From the NCBI GenBank assembly GCA_049662565.1, contig JBATBW010000062.1:1-26181 (forward strand): DNA of 26,181 nt. Reading direction: 5' to 3'. Source of the stretch: JBATBW01 sp049662565. GTDB lineage: Bacteria > Bacillota_I > Bacilli_A > Erysipelotrichales > Erysipelotrichaceae. Every line of letters starts with the position of its first letter. Position 1 is the stretch's first letter. Positions 1-8,200 of the stretch are shown here, piece by piece. The position numbers and the translations under genes are program-made. Under the pieces are notes generated by a model that saw nothing but the letters and a program-made list of their open reading frames with translations, made no database searches and was not told the origin of the DNA.

Positions 1-996
1 AAACAAGCAGATAATTTCTTTGCTATGAAAGAAGCTCTAAAGGTATTGAAGGATGCACCTACTATTACTACTGATAACCATCATGGTGAATTAGTTGGTA
101 ATATTGGTAGTCCTAAGGATGCTGAAGGGGTGTTGGAAAATGGTGGAGAAGGTGTTGGTTTATACCGTACTGAATTCTTATTTATGGATGCTACTTCATT
201 ACCGACGGAAGAAGAACAATATGCAGCTTATAAAGCGGTATTAGAAAAAATGAAAGATCGTCCAGTTGTTGTAAGAACATTGGACATTGGTGGAGATAAA
301 GAATTACCTTATTTAACTTTCCCTAAAGAAATGAATCCTTTCTTAGGTTATCGTGCAATTCGTTTGTGTTTAGATCGTACTGATATTTTCCGTACTCAAT
401 TAAGAGCGCTAATTAGAGCAAGTGTTTATGGTAAATTAAGAATTATGTTCCCAATGATCGCTACATTAGATGAATTTAATCGTGCAAAAGCTTTATTTGA
501 AGAAGAAAAAGCTAATTTATTAAAAGAAGGATATGAAGTAAGTGATGATATTCAAGTTGGTATGATGGTGGAAATTCCAGCTGCTGCAGTACTTGCGAAG
601 CAGTTTGCTAAGGTTGCGGATTTCTTCTCAATTGGTACTAATGATTTAATTCAATATTCAATGGCTGCGGATAGAATGAGCGAAAATGTATCTTATTTAT
701 ATCAACCATATAATCCATCAATTTTAAATTTAGTTAAAATGACAATTGACGGTGCACATTCACAAGGTAAATGGTGTGGTATGTGTGGAGAAATGGCTGG
801 AGAACCTTATGCAGTTGGTTTATTAATGGGTCTTGGTTTAGATGAATTCTCGATGAGTGCTTCTTCTATTTTACAAGCTCGTAAAGTTTTCCGTAGTTTA
901 TCTTACGAAAGAATGCAAGAAGTTGCGAATAAGGCTTTATCTTTAGGAACTTCAGAAGAAGTATTAGAATTATTACAAAAAGAAATTAATTTATAA
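1..996 (+). CDS. ptsI: PTS enzyme I (phosphoenolpyruvate-protein phosphotransferase), C-terminal part
   Basis: Enzyme I takes phosphate from PEP and passes it to HPr, the first step of the cytosolic phosphotransferase sugar-uptake relay. The frame is open from base 1, so the gene is cut by the window edge: 331 residues remain of the usual ~570, and the HPr-binding domain and phosphohistidine are outside. What remains is the PEP-binding barrel. Visible are the GVGLYRTEFLFMD motif, RTLDIGGDKELPYL, NPFLGYRAIRL, VGMMVEIPAA, the FFSIGTNDLIQY signature, and the catalytic cysteine in CGMCGEMAG (about residue 262 of the fragment). The reading starts KQADNFFAM; the ATG at 25 is internal, not the start. 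A strong terminator follows 7 bases after the stop, so ptsI ends its operon. Identification is very secure. Confidence 0.96.
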   Translation, partial: KQADNFFAMKEALKVLKDAPTITTDNHHGELVGNIGSPKDAEGVLENGGEGVGLYRTEFLFMDATSLPTEEEQYAAYKAVLEKMKDRPVVVRTLDIGGDKELPYLTFPKEMNPFLGYRAIRLCLDRTDIFRTQLRALIRASVYGKLRIMFPMIATLDEFNRAKALFEEEKANLLKEGYEVSDDIQVGMMVEIPAAAVLAKQFAKVADFFSIGTNDLIQYSMAADRMSENVSYLYQPYNPSILNLVKMTIDGAHSQGKWCGMCGEMAGEPYAVGLLMGLGLDEFSMSASSILQARKVFRSLSYERMQEVANKALSLGTSEEVLELLQKEINL

Positions 997-1003
997 AAAA
1001 CTT

Positions 1004-1028
1004 AAAGAACAGCTTGCTGTTCTTTTTT
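1004..1028 (+). terminator. Rho-independent terminator of ptsI
   Basis: A perfect inverted repeat AAAGAACAG / CTGTTCTTT around a CTTG loop is followed by a T-run. It lies directly after the ptsI stop codon. Confidence 0.93.
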
Positions 1029-1120
1029 ACTTGTTCGTTAAAATCAATATAATAGATGTTGGTATATAACTATTTATTTATGTTTTGTGATAGCTGATAT
1101 TAAAATTTGTTTTTTTGTGT

Positions 1121-1146
1121 AAAAAAAATAGAACATGTGTTCTATT
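1121..1146 (-). terminator. Rho-independent terminator of the DUF1836 gene (minus strand)
   Basis: Read on the minus strand, AATAGAACA / TGTTCTATT forms a 9-bp stem with a 2-base loop, followed by eight T. The stem overlaps the gene's TAG stop codon (1142-1144). Together with the ptsI terminator it insulates two converging genes. Confidence 0.85.
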
Positions 1147-1633
1147 TGTTGAATTCGATCATTTTAATTACTTGTAAACGGTAGGCAAATGATAAAACAC
1201 TATTGTGGACGAATAAACGTATTTCGTTATTAGTGGTTGTGGAATCATTTGTTGTTTGATGATTTAAGACACATTTTAAGGCATTTTCTAATTCGATTGC
1301 GAAATAGTCATAAGCTGTCTCAATATCAAATACTGATATTTGGATATTGATCATTTGTCTTATCTCTTCGATGGAATATATTTGTTTAAATATATATACT
1401 ACTATTAGATAGGCGATATGGTTACGGTTGTATTTCTTGTTGTTGCTTTTAGAGATCAAACCGTTTTTTACATAATTGTTAATCATTGCCGTTGTTAGGG
1501 GTTTATCTACACTGATAAGTTGTAGATTAGAATTTATATATGATATTAATTGATCGCTATATAGTTCTATGGTTGGTAATTCACTATACCGGGGTAAATG
1601 GAAATCATTAATTTGTGAAATATATTCTTGCAT
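1142..1633 (-). CDS. DUF1836 family protein
   Basis: A 163-residue protein of the DUF1836 family, whose function is not established; members are often treated as putative DNA-binding proteins. The family pattern is visible: a YSELPTIELYSDQLISYIN stretch, then LTTAMINNYVKNGLI followed by a KKYNRNHIAYLIVVYIFKQ helix and an IEEI segment. The MINNYVK...KYNR part resembles a MerR-like helix-turn-helix. The start at 1633 was chosen because AAAGGAG lies just upstream on the minus strand. The frame can be extended to a TTG at 1684, but that TTG is the -35 box of the gene's own promoter. It is divergent from degV with about 105 bases between start codons, which suggests co-regulation or that it regulates its neighbour (inference). 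Confidence 0.85.
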   Translation of the reverse strand: MQEYISQINDFHLPRYSELPTIELYSDQLISYINSNLQLISVDKPLTTAMINNYVKNGLISKSNNKKYNRNHIAYLIVVYIFKQIYSIEEIRQMINIQISVFDIETAYDYFAIELENALKCVLNHQTTNDSTTTNNEIRLFVHNSVLSFAYRLQVIKMIEFNK

Positions 1634-1655
1634 ATAACTACTCTCCTTTGATATA

Positions 1656-1684
1656 ATGATATAGATAATATGGTGTCTTGTCAA
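1656..1684 (-). promoter_or_regulatory. Promoter of the DUF1836 gene
   Basis: On the minus strand, TTGACA (1679-1684) and TATCAT (1656-1661) are separated by exactly 17 bases. The -10 box ends 22 bases before the ATG at 1633, giving a leader of about 16 bases that is little more than the Shine-Dalgarno site. Confidence 0.75.
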
Positions 1685-1738
1685 GTTAATATCTTATCAT
1701 CTAATTATTAAAATTATCAGACACAATGGAGGTATCTT

Positions 1739-2581
1739 ATGAAGTGGGGAATTGTTGTAGACAGTAGTAGTGATTTATTAAGTAATTATGTTAGTGAAAA
1801 CGATATCGATTTTACAGTTGTCCCATTAAAGATCAGAGTTGATGATATTGAATATGTTGATGATGATAATGCGAGAGGAGAAAATATCGTATCAGCTTTA
1901 AATCAAATGAAGAAAAATAGTGGAAGTAGTTGTCCAAGTGTTGGCGATTTTGCAGCGGCATATGATAAGAGCGAACAAGTGTTTTGTTTTACTATTTCTC
2001 AACATTTGAGTGGGACTTTTAATACGGCTAGATTGGCTATAGAAAATACGGAAAAAAATCCAAAGGTTGATGTTTATGATTCGTATGGAACAGGTGGAAG
2101 TATTATTCTATTGGTTGACAAAGCTGTAGAGTTAATTAAACAAGGTTTGAGTTTTGAAGAAGCTACTGAAATATTACATAATTATTCTGAAAGTATGCGT
2201 TTATATTTCACTTTGAGTAATTATACTAATTTAATTAAAAATGGTCGTATGAGTGCTTTTGCGGGTCATATTGCTCAAGCATTAAAGATTAGAGCTATTT
2301 CGCATGCAGATGGTGGAGTTATCCAAGTTATTAAAAAATGTCGTGGAGATAATAAAGCTCTAAATGAAATTGCCCAACTTATGGGTGATAAAGTTAGTAG
2401 TAATACGAAAGTAATTATCGATAATTGCATGTTTCATGAGGGGGCACAATATTTAAAAGAAAAATTGCTTGAGATGTATAATATTACTAATGTTAGAATT
2501 ATTGATGGTAAGTATTTAACGGGTTATTATCAAATGGATGGTGGCCTAATTGTAAGTTATAATTTAATGGATAAAAATTAG
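1739..2581 (+). CDS. DegV family fatty-acid-binding protein
   Basis: A DegV/FakB-type protein of 280 residues. The family binds a fatty acid; FakB members present it to the FakA kinase for entry into phospholipid synthesis, but no FakA gene is in this window. Sequence evidence: the N-terminal DSSSDL (residues 8-13), the SSCPSVGDF segment (63-71) and SQHLSGTFNTA (87-97), which line the lipid site in the family, then the NLIKNGRMS motif in the C-terminal domain. Length is normal. The start at 1739 is preceded by a clear GGAGG (1728-1732). It is divergent from the DUF1836 gene. No terminator is seen before the rpmH promoter 12 bases downstream. Whether it is a true FakB or another DegV paralogue cannot be decided here. 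Confidence 0.92.
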   Translation: MKWGIVVDSSSDLLSNYVSENDIDFTVVPLKIRVDDIEYVDDDNARGENIVSALNQMKKNSGSSCPSVGDFAAAYDKSEQVFCFTISQHLSGTFNTARLAIENTEKNPKVDVYDSYGTGGSIILLVDKAVELIKQGLSFEEATEILHNYSESMRLYFTLSNYTNLIKNGRMSAFAGHIAQALKIRAISHADGGVIQVIKKCRGDNKALNEIAQLMGDKVSSNTKVIIDNCMFHEGAQYLKEKLLEMYNITNVRIIDGKYLTGYYQMDGGLIVSYNLMDKN

Positions 2582-2592
2582 TTCAAAAACAT

Positions 2593-2622
2593 TTGACATA
2601 ATACCTTAAATTATTGTATACT
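2593..2622 (+). promoter_or_regulatory. Promoter of rpmH operon
   Basis: TTGACA (2593-2598) and TATACT (2617-2622) are spaced 18 bases apart, giving a leader of about 36 bases before the rpmH ATG. Its near-consensus strength suits a ribosomal protein gene. Confidence 0.85.
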
Positions 2623-2664
2623 TTTGAAGTAATGCTTATTGTATAAAATTGGAGGTATATAAAA

Positions 2665-2799
2665 ATGAAAAGAACATATCAACCTAGCAAAAGAAAACAT
2701 CAAAGAACTCATGGTTTTAGAGCTCGTATGAAAACTGTTGGTGGTAGAAAAGTATTAGCACGTAGACGTGCTCGCGGTAGAAAGGTTTTATCAGCATAA
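2665..2799 (+). CDS. rpmH: 50S ribosomal protein L34
   Basis: A 44-residue, strongly basic protein with the full L34 signature: MKRTYQPSKRKH at the start, then a central HGFRARM segment and GRKVLARRRARGRKVLSA at the end. It is a component of the large ribosomal subunit. GGAGG lies 10 bases before the ATG at 2665. Length is exactly that of the family. It heads the classic rpmH-rnpA-yidC-jag order, but the gene upstream is degV rather than dnaA. A terminator-like hairpin follows 2 bases after the stop, before rnpA. Confidence 0.98.
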   Translation: MKRTYQPSKRKHQRTHGFRARMKTVGGRKVLARRRARGRKVLSA

Positions 2800-2801
2800 G
2801 C

Positions 2802-2825
2802 AAAGTCACGAAAGTGACTTTTTTT
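2802..2825 (+). terminator. Terminator/attenuator between rpmH and rnpA
   Basis: AAAGTCAC and GTGACTTT pair around a GAAA tetraloop and are followed by a T-run ending at 2825, the classic intrinsic-terminator layout. It sits inside the operon, only 4 bases before the rnpA start codon, so partial read-through must supply rnpA unless another promoter exists. Confidence 0.85.
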
Positions 2826-2829
2826 AATC

Positions 2830-3156
2830 ATGAAGAAAATCGATACAGTTAAGAAAAAGGAAGATTTTACTAGAATAATAAAGAGAGGCAAATTTATCAG
2901 GTCGGATAGTTTTGTCCTTTATTATATGGTTAAAAATGAAGATCGTCCAAAAATTGGTATTGCGGTGGGAAAGAAGAATGGTGATGCTCATATTCGCAAT
3001 AGAATTAAAAGACAAACTCGAGAAATGATTGAAATGATTTTTAATCATGAGGAAAGTTTTGATTGTATTGTTTTGATTAGGCCTAAGTTTGTGGAGTTTG
3101 ATTTTCAAGCTAATAAAATTATGCTTGATAGGATATACAAAAAGATCAAAATATAG
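2830..3156 (+). CDS. rnpA: Ribonuclease P protein component
   Basis: The protein subunit of RNase P, which helps the catalytic RNA trim tRNA 5' ends. It has 108 residues, normal for the family. The RNA-binding motif is intact: GDAHIRNRIKRQTRE (residues 51-65), with the RNR core at 56-58. It is basic throughout. ATG 2830 is the only reasonable start, since an in-frame TGA lies at 2815-2817, and the codons between are not initiators. There is no Shine-Dalgarno sequence in the AT-rich stretch before it; that stretch is the T-tract of the upstream hairpin. Translation therefore probably depends on ribosomes arriving from rpmH (stop 30 bases upstream) or on SD-independent initiation (inference). 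Confidence 0.95.
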   Translation: MKKIDTVKKKEDFTRIIKRGKFIRSDSFVLYYMVKNEDRPKIGIAVGKKNGDAHIRNRIKRQTREMIEMIFNHEESFDCIVLIRPKFVEFDFQANKIMLDRIYKKIKI

Positions 3157-3185
3157 TATTATTTAATAGTTAGGAGATTGTATTA

Positions 3186-4073
3186 ATGAAAAAAATATTA
3201 AAAAATAAAAAATTAATGATTACCATCCTAGTGATCTTTGGTTTGTTCGCTTTAGGTGGATGTGCTAGTATCACTGGTCCAGATGGAAAAGTATTACCAG
3301 AAAAGCTAATTGCTTTGTCTACGCCTTTTAATGCTGTCTTTAGTAATGAAGGTTGGTTTGAAGCTTTTTTAGTTTATCCGGTTGCCCAATTAATTAACTT
3401 TTTAGCTAATTATATTGGTCCTGTTGGTGGGTTGATTTCTGCGACAGTTTTGATTAACTTATTAACTATTGCTCTAAGTATTAAATCAACGGTTGGTACA
3501 CAAAAGATGCAAATGGTTCAACCACAAATGCAAAAGATTCAAGCTAAATATGCTGATCGTAAAGACCAAGAATCACAAATGAAAATGGCGAAGGAATTAC
3601 AAGATTTGTATGCTAAAGAAGGGATTAATCCTTTTGGTTCAATCTTGGTAACTTTTATTCAATTGCCAATCATTATGGTTTTATGGCAATCTTCACAAAG
3701 AGCTATTAGTATTGTTCAAGGTTCTTTCTTAGGTTTCAGTTTAGAAACTACACCATTGGAAGGTTTTAAAACTGGTCAATGGTTCTATGTTATTGTTTTT
3801 GTAATTATGTTGCTAGTTCAATTTGCGAGTATGAAAATTCCTACATATCTAGCAAAAAGAAAAAACAAAGATGTTAAAAAGTCTCATAGTGTTGCAAATG
3901 CACCTGATCCAAATAAATCAATGGGCATGATGAGTAATTTTATGATTATCTTCATTGGTTTTATTAGTATTAACTGGCCGATTGCGATGAGTATTTACTG
4001 GATTGTTTCTTCTATTACAATGATATTAAAGACGGTCTTTATTCAATGGAAGTTTATTGACAATGCTAAATAG
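3186..4073 (+). CDS. yidC: Membrane protein insertase YidC/OxaA (lipoprotein type)
   Basis: YidC inserts and folds membrane proteins, alone or with SecYEG. It has 295 residues. An N-terminal signal with lipobox LGGC puts a lipid-modified Cys at residue 26, as in Gram-positive SpoIIIJ/YidC. Membrane segments lie at about 82-99, 151-169, 198-215, 250-266 and 268-286, and the basic MQMVQPQMQKIQAKY coiled region follows the first. Aligned without gaps to my recollection of the B. subtilis SpoIIIJ stretch ending in QPEM, the conserved groove arginine falls on Asn91 (codon 3456-3458). TAGGAG precedes the ATG. It is followed by khpB with a short overlap, as usual for this operon. The family call is secure; the effect of Asn91 is unknown. 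Confidence 0.95.
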   Translation: MKKILKNKKLMITILVIFGLFALGGCASITGPDGKVLPEKLIALSTPFNAVFSNEGWFEAFLVYPVAQLINFLANYIGPVGGLISATVLINLLTIALSIKSTVGTQKMQMVQPQMQKIQAKYADRKDQESQMKMAKELQDLYAKEGINPFGSILVTFIQLPIIMVLWQSSQRAISIVQGSFLGFSLETTPLEGFKTGQWFYVIVFVIMLLVQFASMKIPTYLAKRKNKDVKKSHSVANAPDPNKSMGMMSNFMIIFIGFISINWPIAMSIYWIVSSITMILKTVFIQWKFIDNAK

Positions 4074-4680
4074 TTATGAAGATAAAAGTCTTGCTGCAAT
4101 TTTAGATAAAGTTGCGAGTGAGAAAAATTGCAATAAAGAAGAATTGATTTATAATGTTATAGAAGAAAAAAATGGACTTTTTGGCTTAGGTAGTAAAGTT
4201 ATTGCGACAGTTTATTGTTTAGATGATGTTACAGCTTTTATTAAGAACTATTTAAATGATTTCTTCACGGGTTTAAATTTAAGTGTTGATATTAATGTTA
4301 CGCGTCAAGATGAAAGCTATAAAGTGGTTTTGAATGCGGATAATAATGCGATGTTAATTGGTAAGAATGGTTCATCTTTACAAGCGATGAATATTGTTTT
4401 AAGAGGTGCGGTTAATTCTTGTTTTAAAAGACGTTTCTATTGTTTTATTGATATTAATAATTATAAGGTTGATAAATACGAAAAGGTTAAGGCGATGGCT
4501 AAGCGTATTGCGGTAACTGTTAGTAAAACTCATGTTGATGCAGCTTTAGATTCTTTAACTAATGATGAAAGAAAAGTAGTTCACCAATATCTTGCAGATT
4601 TTAAGAACATTCAAACTGTTTCTGAAGGTGAAGGTCGTAATCGTCGTTTAAAAATTGTTTATGATAAAAATAAAGAATAG
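4063..4680 (+). CDS. khpB: RNA-binding protein KhpB (Jag), KH and R3H domains
   Basis: KhpB/Jag is a cytosolic RNA-binding protein that works with KhpA and affects cell elongation and division. It has 205 residues from ATG 4063. The Jag-N domain (YEDKSLAAILDKVASEKNC...) is followed by a KH domain with LIGKNGSSLQAMNIVLRG, and a C-terminal R3H domain with ERKVVHQYLADFKNIQTVSE then EGRNRRLKIVY. The frame extends to a TTG at 4057, but 4063 gives the usual N-terminus and a GGAAG lies upstream. Either start overlaps the end of yidC, implying translational coupling. Its stop codon lies within the terminator stem that follows. Confidence 0.94.
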   Translation: MLNSYEDKSLAAILDKVASEKNCNKEELIYNVIEEKNGLFGLGSKVIATVYCLDDVTAFIKNYLNDFFTGLNLSVDINVTRQDESYKVVLNADNNAMLIGKNGSSLQAMNIVLRGAVNSCFKRRFYCFIDINNYKVDKYEKVKAMAKRIAVTVSKTHVDAALDSLTNDERKVVHQYLADFKNIQTVSEGEGRNRRLKIVYDKNKE

Positions 4681-4706
4681 TGTAGTTTAATACTACGCTA
4701 TTTTTT
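4677..4706 (+). terminator. Terminator after khpB
   Basis: ATAGTGTAGT and ACTACGCTAT form a 10-bp stem (one G-U pair) with a TTAAT loop, followed by five further T. The stem begins one base before the khpB stop codon. It ends the rpmH operon. Confidence 0.88.
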
Positions 4707-4714
4707 GTTATAAT
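4706..4714 (+). promoter_or_regulatory. Extended -10 promoter of pth, fused to the terminator
   Basis: TGTTATAAT (TGn plus TATAAT at 4709-4714) begins in the last T of the preceding terminator. The -10 box ends 17 bases before the pth ATG, so the transcript would start at or within the GAGGTGAT Shine-Dalgarno site (4719-4726). The -35 region would be the terminator stem itself and is not recognisable. Confidence 0.5.
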
Positions 4715-4731
4715 TAATGAGGTGATAAAGT

Positions 4732-5283
4732 ATGAAGATGATAATAGGTTTAGGTAATTTTGGTAAAGAATATGCGAATACTCGCCATAACGTGGGTTTT
4801 ATGTGTGTTGATCAAATCAGTGATAAATTGTCAATTAGTTTGAATAATGAGAAATTTAAAGCGATGTATGGTAAAAATAATGAAGTTATTTTAGTTAAAC
4901 CATTGACGTATATGAATAATAGTGGAATGGCAGTTAGGCCATTAATGGATTATTTTAAAATTGATATCGACGATATAATTGTAATTTATGATGATTTAGA
5001 TCTACCATGTGGTAAAATTCGATTAAGAGAATCGGGGGGTGCCGGAGGCCATAATGGGATTAAATCTTTGATTAGTCATTTGGGTGGTAATAATTTTAAA
5101 AGGATTAGAGTAGGTATTGATAAGAATCCTTTAATCGATACAGCGGATTATGTTTTGGGAAGATTTGATTGTAAACAAAAAGAAGTATTGGAACCGGCAA
5201 TTATTAGAGCTAGTGAAGGAGCTATCGCTTTTTTAAAGAAGGATTTTAAATTAGTGATGAATGAATATAATACCAATGATTAA
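4732..5283 (+). CDS. pth: Peptidyl-tRNA hydrolase
   Basis: Pth cleaves the ester bond of peptidyl-tRNA that has dropped off ribosomes, recycling tRNA in the cytosol. It has 183 residues, normal length. IIGLGNFGKEYANTRHNVGF holds the catalytic His19; LVKPLTYMNNSG and DDLDLPCGKIRLRESGGAGG followed by HNGIKS are the other conserved blocks. GAGGTGAT is at ideal distance from ATG 4732. Its end overlaps the start of mfd, reproducing the pth-mfd linkage of B. subtilis but without the fin gene that lies between them there. Confidence 0.97.
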   Translation: MKMIIGLGNFGKEYANTRHNVGFMCVDQISDKLSISLNNEKFKAMYGKNNEVILVKPLTYMNNSGMAVRPLMDYFKIDIDDIIVIYDDLDLPCGKIRLRESGGAGGHNGIKSLISHLGGNNFKRIRVGIDKNPLIDTADYVLGRFDCKQKEVLEPAIIRASEGAIAFLKKDFKLVMNEYNTND

Positions 5284-8200
5284 TGTTTTAAATAAATTGA
5301 ATGATTTAAAAATAGTTGATCGGTTTATTAATAAGGAGCCGATTGCGAATTTATCAATTAACCAGCAAGCTTTAGTGATTGCGGGTGCTTTTGCGTTAGA
5401 TAAGAAGAACTATTTAATTGTTGAGAATAATTTATATCAGGCTAAGCAATTGTATAATCATTTAAGCTTATTAGTGAAAGAGACGTATTTATATGGCTGT
5501 GAGGAGTCTTTAAGGGTAGATGCAGTCGCTAGCAGTATAATATTGGATTCGAGCCGATTGGACACTTTAAATACGATTGTATATGATAATAGTCCTAAAA
5601 TAATTGTTGCGCACACAATGTCGCTTTTGCGGTATTTGCCAAAAGTTGATGTTTTTAAATCTTTATCTCTTTCTTTAAGGGTTAATTCTCAATATAAGTT
5701 AAGTGAGATTAAGAGTAAATTGATTGATTTGGGTTATATTAGTGTGAGTAAGGTTGATCAACCTTTGAGTTTTGCTTTTAGGGGGTCTATTATTGATATT
5801 TTTATTTCTAATTATGATTATCCGGTAAGGATTGAATTTTTTGATAATGAAATTGAGAGTATTCGTTTTTTTGATGTCATATCTCAATCGACTATATCTA
5901 GTATTCATGAAATTAATGTTGCATTAGCTAGTGATCTAATATTTAGTAATTTAGAGATTAATAATTTGAAGGAGAAGACGTCACTATTAATTAATGATAT
6001 TAAAGATGAAGATAAAAGGGCAGCTTTAGCTCTAAAAGTTAGTAATGATTTAGATGATATTATGAATCATAATATTAATAATCAACATTATTTGTATCGG
6101 ACATTTTTAGATAATGATTGTATCTTAGATTATTTTGACGGTTGTCAGGTTGTTTTTAATAACTACCAACAATGTTTGGACAGTTATAAATTAAATCTTA
6201 GTGAAGGAATTAGTTATATTCAAGAATTATATAGTGAGAATTCTTGGTTTTTGTTGTTTACTAATTATCATCCTTTTGAACAATTGTTAGATAAATATGA
6301 TTATTATAATATTGATGATTTTAATAGTTCATCTTTAAATATTAATAATGAAATAATTGATTTGAATCTAAGTAATGATAATTTACAAGTTAAATTACAA
6401 TATTTGATTAAGCAGTATGAAAATATCGTTTTAGTGTTAAGTGATGAAAAATTAGAACATGTTATTCAAACTTTAGTTGATTTGAAAATTGAGTATTCGT
6501 TGTCCGATGAATCCGCCAAAGTATTATTAGTTAGTGGAAAATTGGCTGCGGGTTTTGTTTTAGATAATATCTCGCTTAGTGTGGTTAGTGAGAAAGAGTT
6601 ATTTAATGTTAAGAGTAATATTTCTAAATATGAAGAGAAGTTTAAACAGGCTTTAGTTATTGATGATTATCAACAGTTAGAATATAAAGATTATGTAGTA
6701 CATTACCAATATGGTATCGGTCAATATTTAGGAATTGTCAATAAAGAGATTCAAGGGGTTAAAAAAGATTTTTTACATGTTATTTATCGCAACAATGCAT
6801 CTTTATATGTCCCTTTAGAACAGTTTCATTTGATTCGCAAATTTGTTGGAAGAGAAGGTGCAGTCGCCAAGCTCAGTAAATTGGGTAGTAATGAGTGGAG
6901 TAAAACTAAAGAAAAGTTAGCACAAAATGCCCAAGAAATTGCAAGTGAGTTAATTGAGATATATGCGCTTAGGAAGAAAGAAAAAGGGTTTGCTTTTAGT
7001 GCAGATACTTTACTTCAAAAGCAATTTGAAGATGATTTCGATTACGATTTAACTGTTGATCAAAAACAGGCAGTATTAGAAATTAAAGAAGATATGGAAA
7101 GTGAATATCCAATGGATCGATTATTGTGTGGTGATGTTGGTTTTGGGAAAACAGAAGTAGCTATTCGGGCGGCTTTTAAAGCGGTTTTAGATAATAAACA
7201 GGTAGCTTTATTGTGCCCCACAACTATTTTATCTTTCCAACATTATCAGACCTTTAAAAAGCGAATGGATAAATATGGGGTTAATGTGGCAATTGTGAAT
7301 CGTTTTGTCTCGATAAAGGATCAACATGATATCTTCAAGAAATTAGAACAGGGTGAAATTGACGTGTTGATTGGCACTCATCGACTGTTGTCTAAAGAGA
7401 TTAAATATCGAGATTTGGGTTTATTAATAATTGATGAAGAACAACGTTTTGGGGTTATGCATAAAGAGAAGATTAAAAAATTACGGAGTAATGTTGATGT
7501 ATTGGCATTATCTGCTACTCCTATCCCAAGGACTTTGCAAATGTCTTTGGTGGGTATTCGGTCTTTATCTTTATTGAATACCCCACCTAATAATCGATTG
7601 AGTGTTCAAACCTATGTAATGGCTAAAAATATGGATGTCGTTAAGGAGGTAATACAAAGAGAATTGGCGCGTAATGGTCAGGTGTTCTTTTTGCATAATA
7701 ATGTTAATACTATCTATTTAATGGCCGAAAAGGTTAGAAAGTTAGTTCCTGATGCGAAAATTGCGATTATTCATGGCCAAATGGATAAAGAAGAAATTGA
7801 AAATGTGATGTATAAATTTGTCAATGATGAATATGATGTCTTAGTTTGTACAACTATTATTGAAACGGGTATTGATATTCCTAATGTAAATACTATTATT
7901 GTAGATAATGCGACTAATTTTGGTCTTTCTCAATTGTATCAAATAAAAGGACGGGTTGGCCGCAGCAATGTTTTAGCATATGCTTATTTGTTATATGATG
8001 GTAAAAAAAGTATGAGTGAGGTTGCGAGTAAAAGATTGAAAGCAATAAAAGATTTCACTCGTTTAGGCAGTGGATATAAAATTGCGATGCGCGATTTGAC
8101 TATTCGGGGTGCGGGGGATTTGCTTGGTGTAAATCAATCTGGGTTTATTGATACTGTGGGTATTGATATGTATATGGAAATATTGGAAGATGCGATAAAA

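Noticed and set aside
2824..3108. Open frame on the minus strand across rnpA
   Set aside because: It lies wholly antisense to rnpA, which has full family motifs, and has no ribosome site or protein-like pattern.
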